Shown here: positions 18,322 through 26,666 of the stretch, one piece after another
How positions within the stretch are numbered: position 1 is the stretch's first letter
Layout: each line of letters starts with the position of its first letter
Origin: Arthrobacter silvisoli
Lineage (GTDB): Bacteria; Actinomycetota; Actinomycetes; Actinomycetales; Micrococcaceae
Assembly: GCF_003369445.1 (NCBI RefSeq)
Contig: NZ_QRCU01000018.1
Span: 1 to 64,000 of the forward strand
Direction: 5' to 3'
Length of the DNA stretch: 64,000 nt
Notes under the pieces: generated by a model
Database searches by the model: none
The model's input: only the letters and a program-made list of their open reading frames with translations
What the model was told of the DNA's origin: nothing
Program-made: the position numbers and the translations under genes

Positions 18322-18759
18322 GGCCGCCGCGCCGCGCCGGTCACGAGATGCAGATCCCGTTGCCCCGGGATCCGCCATCGTAGGCGATGAGGCTCCGCAG
18401 ACCAGAGGGGTAGGTATCTGCCTGCCAATCGATTGACTTATGACAGCAGACTCGATTGGACGATGCCGGCCTCACGGGCCGTGGACAGGCTTCATCTCAG
18501 ATTCGGGCCAAGCCACGGTTTCTTGGGTGTTGTGTTCGCTTATGGAGACTCTCGGGTTGGGACGGCGGGAACACCCGCAGGGAATCCGGGCAGCACCCCG
18601 TCCGGGGTGTGGAACAAGCCATAGCGCGAACCCGCGTTATGGGTCCCAGTCCCTGTCGAGGACACGCAGCGACGCGGTGAAGGTTTCCTTGGAACTCATC
18701 CAGACCCGAACAATCTCCAAGGAAATCGGTTCGGCTCCTGGTAGTGCCAGGGGGCGGCC

Positions 18760-18945
18760 CCGGCGTCGCGGAGCGCCTCGGCCCCTACCTGTACTGCGGC
18801 GCCACCCATGGAGAAATCCACCAGTTGTCCCGGGACCCCGGCAACCTTGATGGGCACATCGAGAGGGACCCTGTGGGCGCTCCTTCGTGAGGTGGCGAAT
18901 TCAGCCGCCCGGATCCGCAGCGTTCCCAGGACAAGGACCACTCCG
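18760..18945 (-). pseudogene. PilZ-domain fragment (cellulose-synthase-like glycosyltransferase)
   Basis: The minus-strand frame reads GVVLVLGTLRIRAAEFATSR, then a PilZ-like stretch with RRSAHRVPLDVPIKV and LVDFSMGGAAVQVG. PilZ domains bind cyclic-di-GMP. A hydrophobic stretch just before it fits the last membrane helix of a BcsA-like glycosyltransferase. Both the catalytic part and the C-terminus are missing. It is fused in frame, at about 18945, to an IS110 transposase fragment. Confidence 0.55.
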
Positions 18946-19034
18946 AGGAGCTGCGCCTTGAGACGGTTGATCGTGCGGGTCCGGTCCGCTGCCTTGTCGG
19001 CCCTGGGGGCTGTTAGGAGCCGAAGCCCGGTGCT
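18946..19034 (-). pseudogene. IS110-family transposase fragment
   Basis: Thirty residues with LRLLTAPRADKAADRTRTIN and RLKAQLL match the conserved ADRTRxINRLRxQLL segment of IS110-type (DEDD) transposases. Nothing else of the element is recognisable on either side. It is joined in frame to the PilZ fragment. Confidence 0.6.
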
Positions 19035-19586
19035 CGTTTTGTGGCCGGCACAGCAAGCATGTGGTCCAGGATTTACATAGAGGGCCACGGAATCAGGCCT
19101 GAAGGGTTTACGTTTGCCGATGTTCCCACGATCAAAGCCTTGGGGTCCAAATACATGCTCATGGGCGCATTCTTTGCAGTGGGCGGGCTCAGCTTTTCAT
19201 TCTCATAATCGAATTTGAAGTTCCTGCGCGCAGCGGCCGCACCCACGCTGCCCAATCCCGATTGGCGGCGTCGTCCGGCCTTGTCGATGGGAGCGGACCG
19301 AGGTACCAGACTGGTACCTCGCCCCGGCAGTGGTGGCGGTATTGGGGATCACGGCCTACCGGACTGCCTTCGCCCGGCCTCAGGCGATGGTCTGGCATCA
19401 GCCGGATCCACTGGGCAGCGTTCCAGTCTGGGTGGTCCCGAATCCGAGCGGCTTGAACAGACGCGCGAGCCTCGTGACCGAGCGAACGCCTACCGGGAAG
19501 TCGCCAGCGTGGCCGGGATCGAACTGTTGACAGGACCGGGATGATCTGGGGCGCCTGCCGGATCTGATGGTCGGCGCTCGCCGACC

Positions 19587-20156
19587 TCACAAGCCGTCGA
19601 CGCTGCCGTCGATGACTGCCCGGAACCTTTCCGATGGCCCACCTGCCTTGACGAGCACGCTAAGCCCGACCATGGAGGCCAGCAGTTGGCTGGCCGCAGT
19701 GTCAGGAATCTGGTCCACGTCGAATTCCCCGGACTCCTGCCCCTGCGCGATTGCTTGCCGAAACACTTCTTGGATGCGCGTGAAAAGATCGTCCGCGATG
19801 CTGTTCACGTCATTGTTGGCGGCGCCGAGCTCCGCGGCGGCATTGACCATGACACATCCCCGCTGGTGCTTGCCCACGCCGGCAAGGACAGTCATCGCCT
19901 CTTTGAGGCGCGGCCGGATCGGCCCAGGGGCGGAGAACAGCCCCGTCAGATACTCGAGTCGCGTTTCGCTGTAGCGCCGAAGGGCACGCATGAACAGCTC
20001 GTGTTTGCTCTCAAACGTGTTGTAGAGACTGCCTTTGCCGATCCCCAGCTCACTTGCCAACTCCTGAGGCGTCGTTCCGGAGTACCCCTGACGCCAGAAC
20101 AGGTCCATCGCCCTCTCGACTGCCTCATCGGCCTGGAACTGCATCGGTCTACCCAT
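19587..20156 (-). CDS. TetR-family transcriptional regulator
   Basis: A 189-residue TetR regulator. The N-terminal helix-turn-helix is around residues 8-55 (GYSGTTPQELASELGIGKGS and LYNTFESKHELFMRAL). The helical ligand domain includes GCVMVNAAAELG. It is transcribed divergently from the TDT-family transporter at 20254, with a 97-base shared promoter region, so it most likely represses that transporter in response to its substrate or a toxic compound. Confidence 0.9.
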   Translation of the reverse strand: MGRPMQFQADEAVERAMDLFWRQGYSGTTPQELASELGIGKGSLYNTFESKHELFMRALRRYSETRLEYLTGLFSAPGPIRPRLKEAMTVLAGVGKHQRGCVMVNAAAELGAANNDVNSIADDLFTRIQEVFRQAIAQGQESGEFDVDQIPDTAASQLLASMVGLSVLVKAGGPSERFRAVIDGSVDGL

Positions 20157-20253
20157 AGAAAAAGCGTAACCCGGGTGATATTGTACTTCAAGGTCAAAAA
20201 CTCCTCATGCGACCAATCCCGGGCCCTGCACCCCCTATAAGGAAGGCACTCCA

Positions 20254-21276
20254 TTGCCTGCTCAATTCCTCTCAGCGCACGTCACTTCTTCGACGGGCGT
20301 GCGCACGCGCGTCCCGTTGAACACGCTCGCCATCCCCCTGGGACTCGCCGGCCTCGCCCAAGTCTGGACCCTCGGGACATCGGCGCTTGGCCTCCCGCCC
20401 GGAATAGGACAGGCGTTCTGGCTGATCGCCGCGATCTCCTGGGTCTGGACTCTCGCGGTGCATGTGCATCGCGGAACACGAACCGACCATTCTCTCTCGC
20501 ATCAGCTCAGGCACTTCGCTCAGGGTCCGCTTGCGGCGTTGCTTCCCATAGCCGCGATGCTGATCGGAGCGGGCCTGTACCGCACGGTCCCGATTGCGGG
20601 GACCGTGCTGACGTTCATCTCTATGGCTGCAGCAGCCGCGTTCGCCGCATGGATCCTCGGCTTTTGGATGCGCGGGGAGATGTCACTGGAATCCGTTCAT
20701 GGCGGATACTTCCTGCCCATCAGCGCAGCCGGCTTAGTGGGTGCACTCACCGCAGCTGAGACGGGACTCGACTGGCTCGCAGTTGGAAGCTTCGCGATCG
20801 GCATCTTCTTCTGGCTGGTGATCTCCGTGTTCTTCTTTCTCCGGCTCGCGCTCCGACCGGCTATGCCTGCCCCCCTCATTCCGACGCTGGCGATCATGAT
20901 CGCGCCCCCAGCCGTCGCGGCAGCAGCATGGCTCCGGATCTCAGGCGGCCAGCCCAATCACCTGTTCGAGGGCTTGTCGGCGATGACGGCGTTCATGGTG
21001 CTAATCCAGATAATGCTCTTGCCGCGCTACCGCGCACTGCCGTTCTCGCTCGGCTTCTGGTCATTCACCTTCCCCGTGGCCAGTGTCGCCGCACTCGGCA
21101 TCACCTGGCTGCGCCAACTCGAACCGTTTGCCTGGCAGGCCATCACCGTTGCAGTGCTCGCCGCCGTTACGCTCCTCATCGTGTTGATCGCGGCGAAGTC
21201 GATCCTCTTGCTTATCGCCACTACCCTTGCGGCACGGCGACAGCCGTCAGCCGCCGAAAAGCAGGCGATCGGGTGA
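20254..21276 (+). CDS. TDT-family (TehA/SLAC1-like) membrane transporter
   Basis: A 340-residue protein with about ten hydrophobic segments and the pseudo-repeat pattern of the tellurite-resistance/dicarboxylate transporter family (TehA, Mae1, SLAC1 channel fold). Family-like parts are the N-terminal PLGLAGLAQVW and FLPISAAGLVG in the middle. Start is TTG 20254 with AAGGAAGG about 7-14 bases before. These proteins move anions or organic acids or export toxic compounds. Here the divergent TetR gene suggests inducible efflux. Substrate is unknown. Confidence 0.85.
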   Translation: MPAQFLSAHVTSSTGVRTRVPLNTLAIPLGLAGLAQVWTLGTSALGLPPGIGQAFWLIAAISWVWTLAVHVHRGTRTDHSLSHQLRHFAQGPLAALLPIAAMLIGAGLYRTVPIAGTVLTFISMAAAAAFAAWILGFWMRGEMSLESVHGGYFLPISAAGLVGALTAAETGLDWLAVGSFAIGIFFWLVISVFFFLRLALRPAMPAPLIPTLAIMIAPPAVAAAAWLRISGGQPNHLFEGLSAMTAFMVLIQIMLLPRYRALPFSLGFWSFTFPVASVAALGITWLRQLEPFAWQAITVAVLAAVTLLIVLIAAKSILLLIATTLAARRQPSAAEKQAIG

Positions 21277-21445
21277 CCTGAGCCGGAGTGATCACACTGC
21301 ATGCAAGAAATCATGCTTGCGAATCTGAACGCATCACTTCCCGAGGTCGCCTTCGCAAGCTCTCGCACACGCCCATTAGCGGCCCAATAACAGGCAACCA
21401 ACCATGAACGAATCACAAGCCCCGACACTACCGGGGCAGCCCTAT

Positions 21446-21516
21446 TCGGCATGTTTCCAGGACCTTCCCAGGTCTTGCAGGGCTGGAGCCCGGTTCGAGT
21501 CCCACCTCGGGCACAG
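21446..21516 (+). repeat. tRNA 3'-end repeat, copy B (probable fossil att site)
   Basis: The 28-base core at 21489-21516 is identical to copy A at 14781-14808. The preceding 43 bases align without gaps and are identical at 28 positions. As in copy A, the 5' acceptor strand of a tRNA is absent. The flanks after the core differ between copies. Two such copies 6.7 kb apart, with mosaic DNA between, suggest past integration or excision at a tRNA gene not present in this window. Confidence 0.65.
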
Positions 21517-21639
21517 TGTTTCCGCAGGTCAGAGCTTTTTACGCTTCTGAGCGTTGACAGGCTGTTGACGGATGGCACTGGGGGTTCATCCCGTTCATGG
21601 CCGCCGGCCTTGCCGCTCTGCACTACTCTGTGATGTTCG

Positions 21640-21845
21640 GTCCCGTTGAAGCGGCCGTTACCAGGGGCCAGCGCGTCGAGGGCGGCCAGCTGCTGGCTAC
21701 CGCGGACCGCGCAAGCATCGCGGAAGCGGGCTATGACGCCACGACACTCATGGTGGTTACCAACACGAAGAACCTCACCGCCGTCATACCGGTGGGCGAA
21801 GGGCACGTGGCGCACGGCGTCCCGGCGCTCGACGTCGAACTCTAA
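21640..21845 (+). pseudogene. PTS EIIA (glucose-type) C-terminal fragment
   Basis: About 68 residues read VTRGQRVEGGQLLATADRAS and AGYDATTLMVVTNTK, the C-terminal beta-sandwich region of glucose-type EIIA domains. The phosphorylated histidine region is missing. Upstream in the same frame is only a short hydrophobic piece (FMAAGLAALHYSVMFG), perhaps a scrap of an EIIC domain. It is followed 25 bases later by the start of a GH1 enzyme, which is the normal gene order of beta-glucoside PTS loci. Confidence 0.65.
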
Positions 21846-21870
21846 TTCGCAGCGAACAGGAGAGAACCGC

Positions 21871-21980
21871 ATGAGCCGCGCATCGGTAAAGGCTGCCAAC
21901 GGAAACCAGCTGGAAGGTGCCCACGCCGAGGGCGGCAAGGGCCTGTCCATCCAGGACGCCATGCCCCAAGGCAATCATGA
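21871..21980 (+). pseudogene. 6-phospho-beta-glucosidase (GH1) N-terminal fragment
   Basis: Starting at ATG 21871 behind GGAGAG, the frame reads NGNQLEGAHAEGGKGLSIQD followed by AMPQG. This matches the N-terminal AANQxEGAxxEGGKGLSxxD motif of family 1 phospho-glucosidases. After about 35 residues the similarity stops where the IS481 remnant begins. The gene has lost more than 90 percent of its length. With the EIIA scrap it shows that a beta-glucoside PTS locus once lay here. Confidence 0.7.
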
Positions 21981-22320
21981 CTCTTGGCGTGCTTCCTTGC
22001 GCACCGGAAGGCCGGTGGCCTGATCCAGACAGGCCAGCCGCGGCATCCGGTAGCGGGTCAGGACTTTGCCGACGGTGGAGCGGGCCAGTCCCAGATGGGC
22101 GGCGATGCGGTGAGGACCCCAACGGCGCGTGAAGCGCAGCGCGACAATCCGCCGCTCAGCGCGGGCAGGGGTACGGTTCGGGTTCCGGCTCGGCCGGGAC
22201 GACAGGTCAGTCATGCCGTCTTTTCCGAGGACCCGGTACCGGTCCACTCATTTCTTGGCTGTGGCCGGCGAGCATTGGTTCCGCTCCGCGGCACGGCGCA
22301 GGGTCCAGCTTTGAGTGTGG
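21975..22320 (-). pseudogene. IS481-family transposase, truncated and carrying a nonsense codon
   Basis: The minus strand encodes the IS481 N-terminal region: LRRAAERNQCSPATAKK, then a TGA where the family has tryptophan (TGG), then VDRYRVLGKDGMTDLSSRPS. Helix-turn-helix sequence RWGPHRIAAHLGLARSTVGK and the QATGLPVRK segment follow. The DDE catalytic domain is absent; the element ends where the GH1 fragment starts. The element is inactive, being truncated and interrupted. Confidence 0.8.
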
Positions 22321-22492
22321 TAACCCAAATCGATACCGGAGGCCCTCCCCCTTGATATCACGCCACGCTGTTCACAACGTCCATGGGAAGTACACCTAGG
22401 ACGTGGCAGGAATGTCCTGACATGCTAAGGGTCAAGATCCCGGGACGCTTTGGCAACCGCTTTTCCGTAGGGAAGAAGCGTAGAGAAAATGA

Positions 22493-23467
22493 TCATTTAC
22501 TCAGGCGCAAATCGTGCAGCGCTCGCTCTGCGGCGGCTTCGACTGACTTAGCGGCTTGTGCCAAAGCTGCGCTTTCCGACTCCGAGAGGGTTCCTAGTGT
22601 CGGGACGAAGCGATTTTTTTCGAACCGGGTAGGCATGGACACGAAGCTGTCCGGAAGGCCTTCGATGCTGCCGGTCCACGCGGTGGCCGGGTGAATCGCT
22701 CCTGTGCCCATTGCCTTCACGACCTGAGCGACGCCTTGGGGAGTGGTCCAGCCACTGCTGCGACCGGGCTTGAGGGCCGACCATCTGGAGAACCAGCCGG
22801 TGATGTCTGCGGTGATCCGTGCACGTTGCTCGGACTTGAGCTCGAGGGGCTTCCCATCCAGCGTCAAGGCGCTGAACAGCGGGACTTGCCCATCGCCGTG
22901 TTCACCGAGGACGATTCCCTCTATGCGCTCCGGAGCGATGCCGAGTTCGCGACCCACTGCGGCGCGGAACCGGACAGAGTCGTTAAGGCTGTATCCGACG
23001 ATGCGGTCGGGACCGATTCCGGAAAGTCGCCTCAATGCCTCTCCCAGAATGTCCACTGGGTTCGAGAGCAGCATGACGATGCCTTGTTCGCCGGCCAGAC
23101 GCTCGACGTCGGGAAGGAGAAGCCGCAGCAGTTCGAGATTGGCCCTGAGGAAATCCCGGCGGTCGCCGTCGGGCGTTTCAGGGGCTGATGCTGCCACGAT
23201 GACAAGGTCGACGCCAGACCCCTCTGCGGGTGGGCCGACGACGAGTCGGGTGCGCGTGTTTCCGGTGAGGATCTGTGTTTCCGAGACGTCGATGGCGTGG
23301 GCCTGCAAGACGTTCTCTCGCAGGTCTGTCATATACACGGTATCGACGAGGCCTTCAACCGCGAGGCGTTCGACGACACCGGAGCCGATGAGGCCGGCGG
23401 CTCCTATTACTACGACACTTCGTGGCCAGATGTGCGTGTCTTCGGTCGTGCTGAGGTGTTCAGTCAT
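22493..23467 (-). CDS. LDH/MDH-family 2-hydroxyacid dehydrogenase, candidate mandelate dehydrogenase
   Basis: A 324-residue member of the lactate/malate dehydrogenase superfamily. It has a Rossmann motif VVVIGAAGLIGSG (18-30), NAD-specifying Asp48, NPVDIL (Asn137), substrate-anchoring Asp163 and Arg166 in NDSVRFR, and catalytic His190 in LGEHGDGQVP. The substrate loop reads SAPETPDGDRR: the position that is Gln in lactate and Arg in malate dehydrogenases appears to be Glu97. It is the last gene of an operon whose other enzymes make mandelate (nitrilase, amidase) and consume benzoylformate (decarboxylase). No FMN mandelate dehydrogenase is present, so oxidation of mandelate to benzoylformate is the natural vacancy for this NAD enzyme. 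Start ATG 23467. Function is inference. Confidence 0.75.
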   Translation of the reverse strand: MTEHLSTTEDTHIWPRSVVVIGAAGLIGSGVVERLAVEGLVDTVYMTDLRENVLQAHAIDVSETQILTGNTRTRLVVGPPAEGSGVDLVIVAASAPETPDGDRRDFLRANLELLRLLLPDVERLAGEQGIVMLLSNPVDILGEALRRLSGIGPDRIVGYSLNDSVRFRAAVGRELGIAPERIEGIVLGEHGDGQVPLFSALTLDGKPLELKSEQRARITADITGWFSRWSALKPGRSSGWTTPQGVAQVVKAMGTGAIHPATAWTGSIEGLPDSFVSMPTRFEKNRFVPTLGTLSESESAALAQAAKSVEAAAERALHDLRLSK

Positions 23468-23531
23468 GATGTTTCCTGTCGAAGTTGATGTGTCTTGCCC
23501 GCCTGCGGTGCCGCTTCGGGCTCGAGGATCG

Positions 23532-24875
23532 TTACAGGGCGGGAGATACTGCGGCTTCTGCTTCGGAGTAATGGCGAGCGTTGAAACCCTGCAGATGGCG
23601 GTTTCGGATGGCGAAAAGGCAACCAATCGACAGAGCCATGAAGACCATGACATAGACGGCAATCGCCAGGGACGTCCCTGTGGTCTGGAGTAGTTCCTCC
23701 GCAATGGCGGGTGCGAAGCCACCTCCGAGGATGCCTCCCACGGCGTAGGGGAGTGAAGCCGCGGTGTAGCGGACGCGCGGCGGGAAGAGGGCCGCAAAGA
23801 GCGAACTTTGCGGACCGTATGAGACACCGAGCCCGACCGCAAGGACGAACACCGCAATCGCAAAGTTCACGAGAGACCTGCTGTCGATCAGCACGAACAT
23901 CGGAATAGCCCAGGCTCCGATGAGGATATAGCCGTACATCATGGCCTTTTTAGCCCCGATGCGGTCGGCCAGAACACCACCCCAGAACGTGCTTGCGATC
24001 CAGATCAGGGACGCGAACATCAGGATGAGGAGTACGGGGCCGGCATCCATCTTCAGTCCGGTCGTGGTGTAGGGCAGGAAATAGCCGATGAGCAACAGCC
24101 CGGCAAGAATGTTCGCCATGAAAGCGCCTGCGCCGAGAGCCATATGCAGGGTGTAGCCATTGAAAGCTTCCTTGAGCGGTATGCGCGCTTCGCTATGATC
24201 TTTCTTCACTTCCGCGAAGGCGGGAGTTTCCTCGATGGAGGTCCTGATTTTCAGGCCGACCAGGACAAGGGCCACGCTGATGAAGAAGGGGATCCTCCAG
24301 CCGAACGCATCGAACTGTTCTGCGGTTGTCAGTGCCTGCACGATGAAAAAGCTTCCGGTGGCCAGGACGAAGCCCGCGGGTGTTCCGACCTGCGAGAAGA
24401 CACCATAGAAGCCGCGTTTCTTGGCCGGAGCGTACTCCACCGCCATGAGGGCTGCACCTCCCCATTCACCGCCGGTGCTGAGGCCTTGGACGAAACGAAG
24501 GACGACCAGAAGGATGGGGGCGGCCATGCCGATCTCAGCGTAGGTGGGCAGCAGGCCCATTCCGAGGCTGGCGATGCCCATGACAGCGAGCGTGCCAATC
24601 AGGGTTGCCTTCCGGCCATAGCGATCGCCGAAGTGTCCTGCGATGATGCTGCCCAGGGGACTGGCGATGAAGCTGGCGGCGACCGATCCGAGGGAGACAA
24701 TCAGCGCGTCCGGCCCGAGGGCGCCGAAGTACTGCTTGCTGAAGATCAGGCCAGCGGCGGAGATGTAAGCGAAGGACAGGTACCACTCGATGGTCGAACC
24801 GATGCCGCTTGCAAGACGCACGTTGCGTAGTTGCCTACGGGTGGGAGCGTTCTTCTGTTCTGGAACTGTTGTCAT
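23532..24875 (-). CDS. MFS transporter, metabolite:H+ symporter (MHS) type
   Basis: A 447-residue major facilitator with twelve predicted membrane helices. The N-terminus GIGSTIEWYLSFAYISAAG is typical of the MHS (ShiA/ProP/KgtP) group. The loop motif GHFGDRYGRKATL follows helix 2, and RFVQGLSTGGEWGGA is also family-typical. It is encoded between the amidase and the dehydrogenase in the mandelate operon. It probably imports mandelate, mandelamide or a related aromatic hydroxy acid with protons. The specific substrate cannot be read from the sequence. Confidence 0.9.
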   Translation of the reverse strand: MTTVPEQKNAPTRRQLRNVRLASGIGSTIEWYLSFAYISAAGLIFSKQYFGALGPDALIVSLGSVAASFIASPLGSIIAGHFGDRYGRKATLIGTLAVMGIASLGMGLLPTYAEIGMAAPILLVVLRFVQGLSTGGEWGGAALMAVEYAPAKKRGFYGVFSQVGTPAGFVLATGSFFIVQALTTAEQFDAFGWRIPFFISVALVLVGLKIRTSIEETPAFAEVKKDHSEARIPLKEAFNGYTLHMALGAGAFMANILAGLLLIGYFLPYTTTGLKMDAGPVLLILMFASLIWIASTFWGGVLADRIGAKKAMMYGYILIGAWAIPMFVLIDSRSLVNFAIAVFVLAVGLGVSYGPQSSLFAALFPPRVRYTAASLPYAVGGILGGGFAPAIAEELLQTTGTSLAIAVYVMVFMALSIGCLFAIRNRHLQGFNARHYSEAEAAVSPAL

Positions 24876-24981
24876 TTGTGATCCTAGGGTGTGGGGAAGG
24901 TGTGGGTGGTGGGAGAAGGTGACACGACGGCGTGAAGGTCATTCTTCGTACCGCCACCGTTTGGTGCAGGCGAAGCCCGCG

Positions 24982-26418
24982 TTACCCCATGAAGGGTTCA
25001 AGGCCAGGCAGCCCGCTCGGTGGGGTGGCCTCGGATATGTGAGGCACTATGGTGGCCACGAGTGCCAGGAGTTCTTCGTCGGTGCCGGGTGCGGACGAGA
25101 ACTCCATGCCCACAGGAAGGGCGGAGCGGGACCCTGTGCCGACTGGAACAGAGATGCCGGGTAGGCCAAGGATTCCGCCCAGGTCGGAATGGCGGATAAG
25201 GGTGGAAAACGTCGGAACGGTTTTTCCGTTTAGTTCCAGGGTTTTGTCGTGGTCCATGGCCGGCGCCACGACAGGCACGGTGGGGAACATGATGGCCTGA
25301 ACCCCAAGCTCGTTGAGTCGGCGTCGCAGCTCGTCGCGGAGCCGCTGTCGGATCCGGAGTGCAGCCTGATACTGGTCCGGCATTACAGAACCCAGCCCGG
25401 TTACCAACAGATGCCTGACGTCCGGGCTGGCCACCTTTCGGACCAGGTCCTGCAACGTGAGGTCTGTCCGTGAGCCTAGGTAGCTTTCGAGGCTATTTGC
25501 CGCTTCGCCCCACAGGATGGCGGTTGCTATTTGTCCCGCGTCGTGGATGATGTCGTCGATATCGACGTCGACGAAGGTGACGCCGTGACGGATCAGCGTC
25601 GCGCGCTCCTGGGCATGCTTCTCGGCTACATCGGGGTGAAGGTCTTGGCTGTGGCAGGGGCTCAGGCCGATGCGCATATCCTGCGCTGCGCCGTGTCCTG
25701 CTATCAAGGGACGTGCCGCCAGCACCGAATCCACGAGGAGAAGGTCGACCATGGTTCGGGTCACGGGACCGGCCGTGTCCCGTGTCGGTGTCAGCGAGAG
25801 CATCCCGCCTTTGGGGTACCGGTCCGGTGAGGGGCGGAAGCCGTAGAGTCCACACAGGGCGGCAGGCATCCGGACAGACCCGCCGGTGTCCGTCCCTATT
25901 CCTACCGGAGCCAGGCCGAGAGCGACGGCGGCGGCTGTTCCGCCGCTGCTGCCCCCGCACATTCGGTTTCGGTCCCACGGGTTTTTCGGGTACCCGTACG
26001 TGGGATTGTTCGACGTTCCGCCCAAAGCGAGTTCGTGCATTATGTTCTTACCGACAACCACCGCGCCTGCGTGGACGAGGCGTTCGACCAGCGGGGCGTG
26101 GCGTTCCGCCAGATTGTCCGTCAGGGAAGGGGTCCCTCCGGTGGTGGGCAGCCCTGCAACATCGATATTGTCCTTGACTACAACCGGAACTCCCGTTAGA
26201 GGGCCGGCCTCATGGGTGGGAGAGGGGGCTGACACAGGCTGCATCATGGCCTCGTAGCGCGCCAGTCGCAGCGAACGCTCCTGCAACTCCCTGAAGTGCC
26301 GCTCAAGATCCATCGATCCGCTCGCCACGGCGGTAGCGGTGGCCGTGGCGCTTAGGTCACAGCCGGGGGCCCGGGTCAGATCGGAGGCCGGTTGGCTGAA
26401 AGGCGTCGACTTGGTCAT
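24982..26418 (-). CDS. Amidase-signature hydrolase, probable mandelamide amidase
   Basis: A 478-residue amidase-signature enzyme. The catalytic Ser-cisSer-Lys triad is visible: lysine in GVPVVVKDNIDVAG, the cis-serine in MCGGSSGGTAAAVALG and the nucleophilic serine in GIGTDTGGSVRMPAALCG. It hydrolyses an amide to acid plus ammonia. It lies just downstream of a nitrilase and in one operon with benzoylformate decarboxylase, so mandelamide to mandelate is the likely reaction (MdlY-like). It could also clear amide by-product of the nitrilase. Start ATG 26418, with GAAGAAAT 11-18 bases upstream. Confidence 0.88.
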   Translation of the reverse strand: MTKSTPFSQPASDLTRAPGCDLSATATATAVASGSMDLERHFRELQERSLRLARYEAMMQPVSAPSPTHEAGPLTGVPVVVKDNIDVAGLPTTGGTPSLTDNLAERHAPLVERLVHAGAVVVGKNIMHELALGGTSNNPTYGYPKNPWDRNRMCGGSSGGTAAAVALGLAPVGIGTDTGGSVRMPAALCGLYGFRPSPDRYPKGGMLSLTPTRDTAGPVTRTMVDLLLVDSVLAARPLIAGHGAAQDMRIGLSPCHSQDLHPDVAEKHAQERATLIRHGVTFVDVDIDDIIHDAGQIATAILWGEAANSLESYLGSRTDLTLQDLVRKVASPDVRHLLVTGLGSVMPDQYQAALRIRQRLRDELRRRLNELGVQAIMFPTVPVVAPAMDHDKTLELNGKTVPTFSTLIRHSDLGGILGLPGISVPVGTGSRSALPVGMEFSSAPGTDEELLALVATIVPHISEATPPSGLPGLEPFMG

Positions 26419-26666
26419 TTCTATTCTGATTTCTTCGAAGGGTTATCGGCTCGGCATGGGTGGGATGCCAATTCAATGACTAGTGGCGTGCTCCTGGATG
26501 CCCTGCCTGACAAAGCCGGGCCGGGGGAGGAGAATAGGCAGTCGTCCAAGGCAAGGGCATTCACAGATGATGGGTATGCCCTTTGCCTTGGCAGGAAGAG
26601 GGGCCCGAGCCGCTAGGTCGAAAGCGCTCTGGTTGGAGGCTTGTACAGCTACGTACCGCTGGCAAT

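Larger units (their letters stand above)
18322..19586. other. Decayed region with IS110 and PilZ fragments
   Basis: About 1.26 kb holding no intact gene. The two recognisable fragments (IS110-type and PilZ-type) are listed separately. A minus-strand frame at 19073-19255 (containing KALIVGTSANVNPSG) looks protein-like, but I do not recognise it. The part from 19256 to 19586 shows nothing convincing. Confidence 0.45.
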
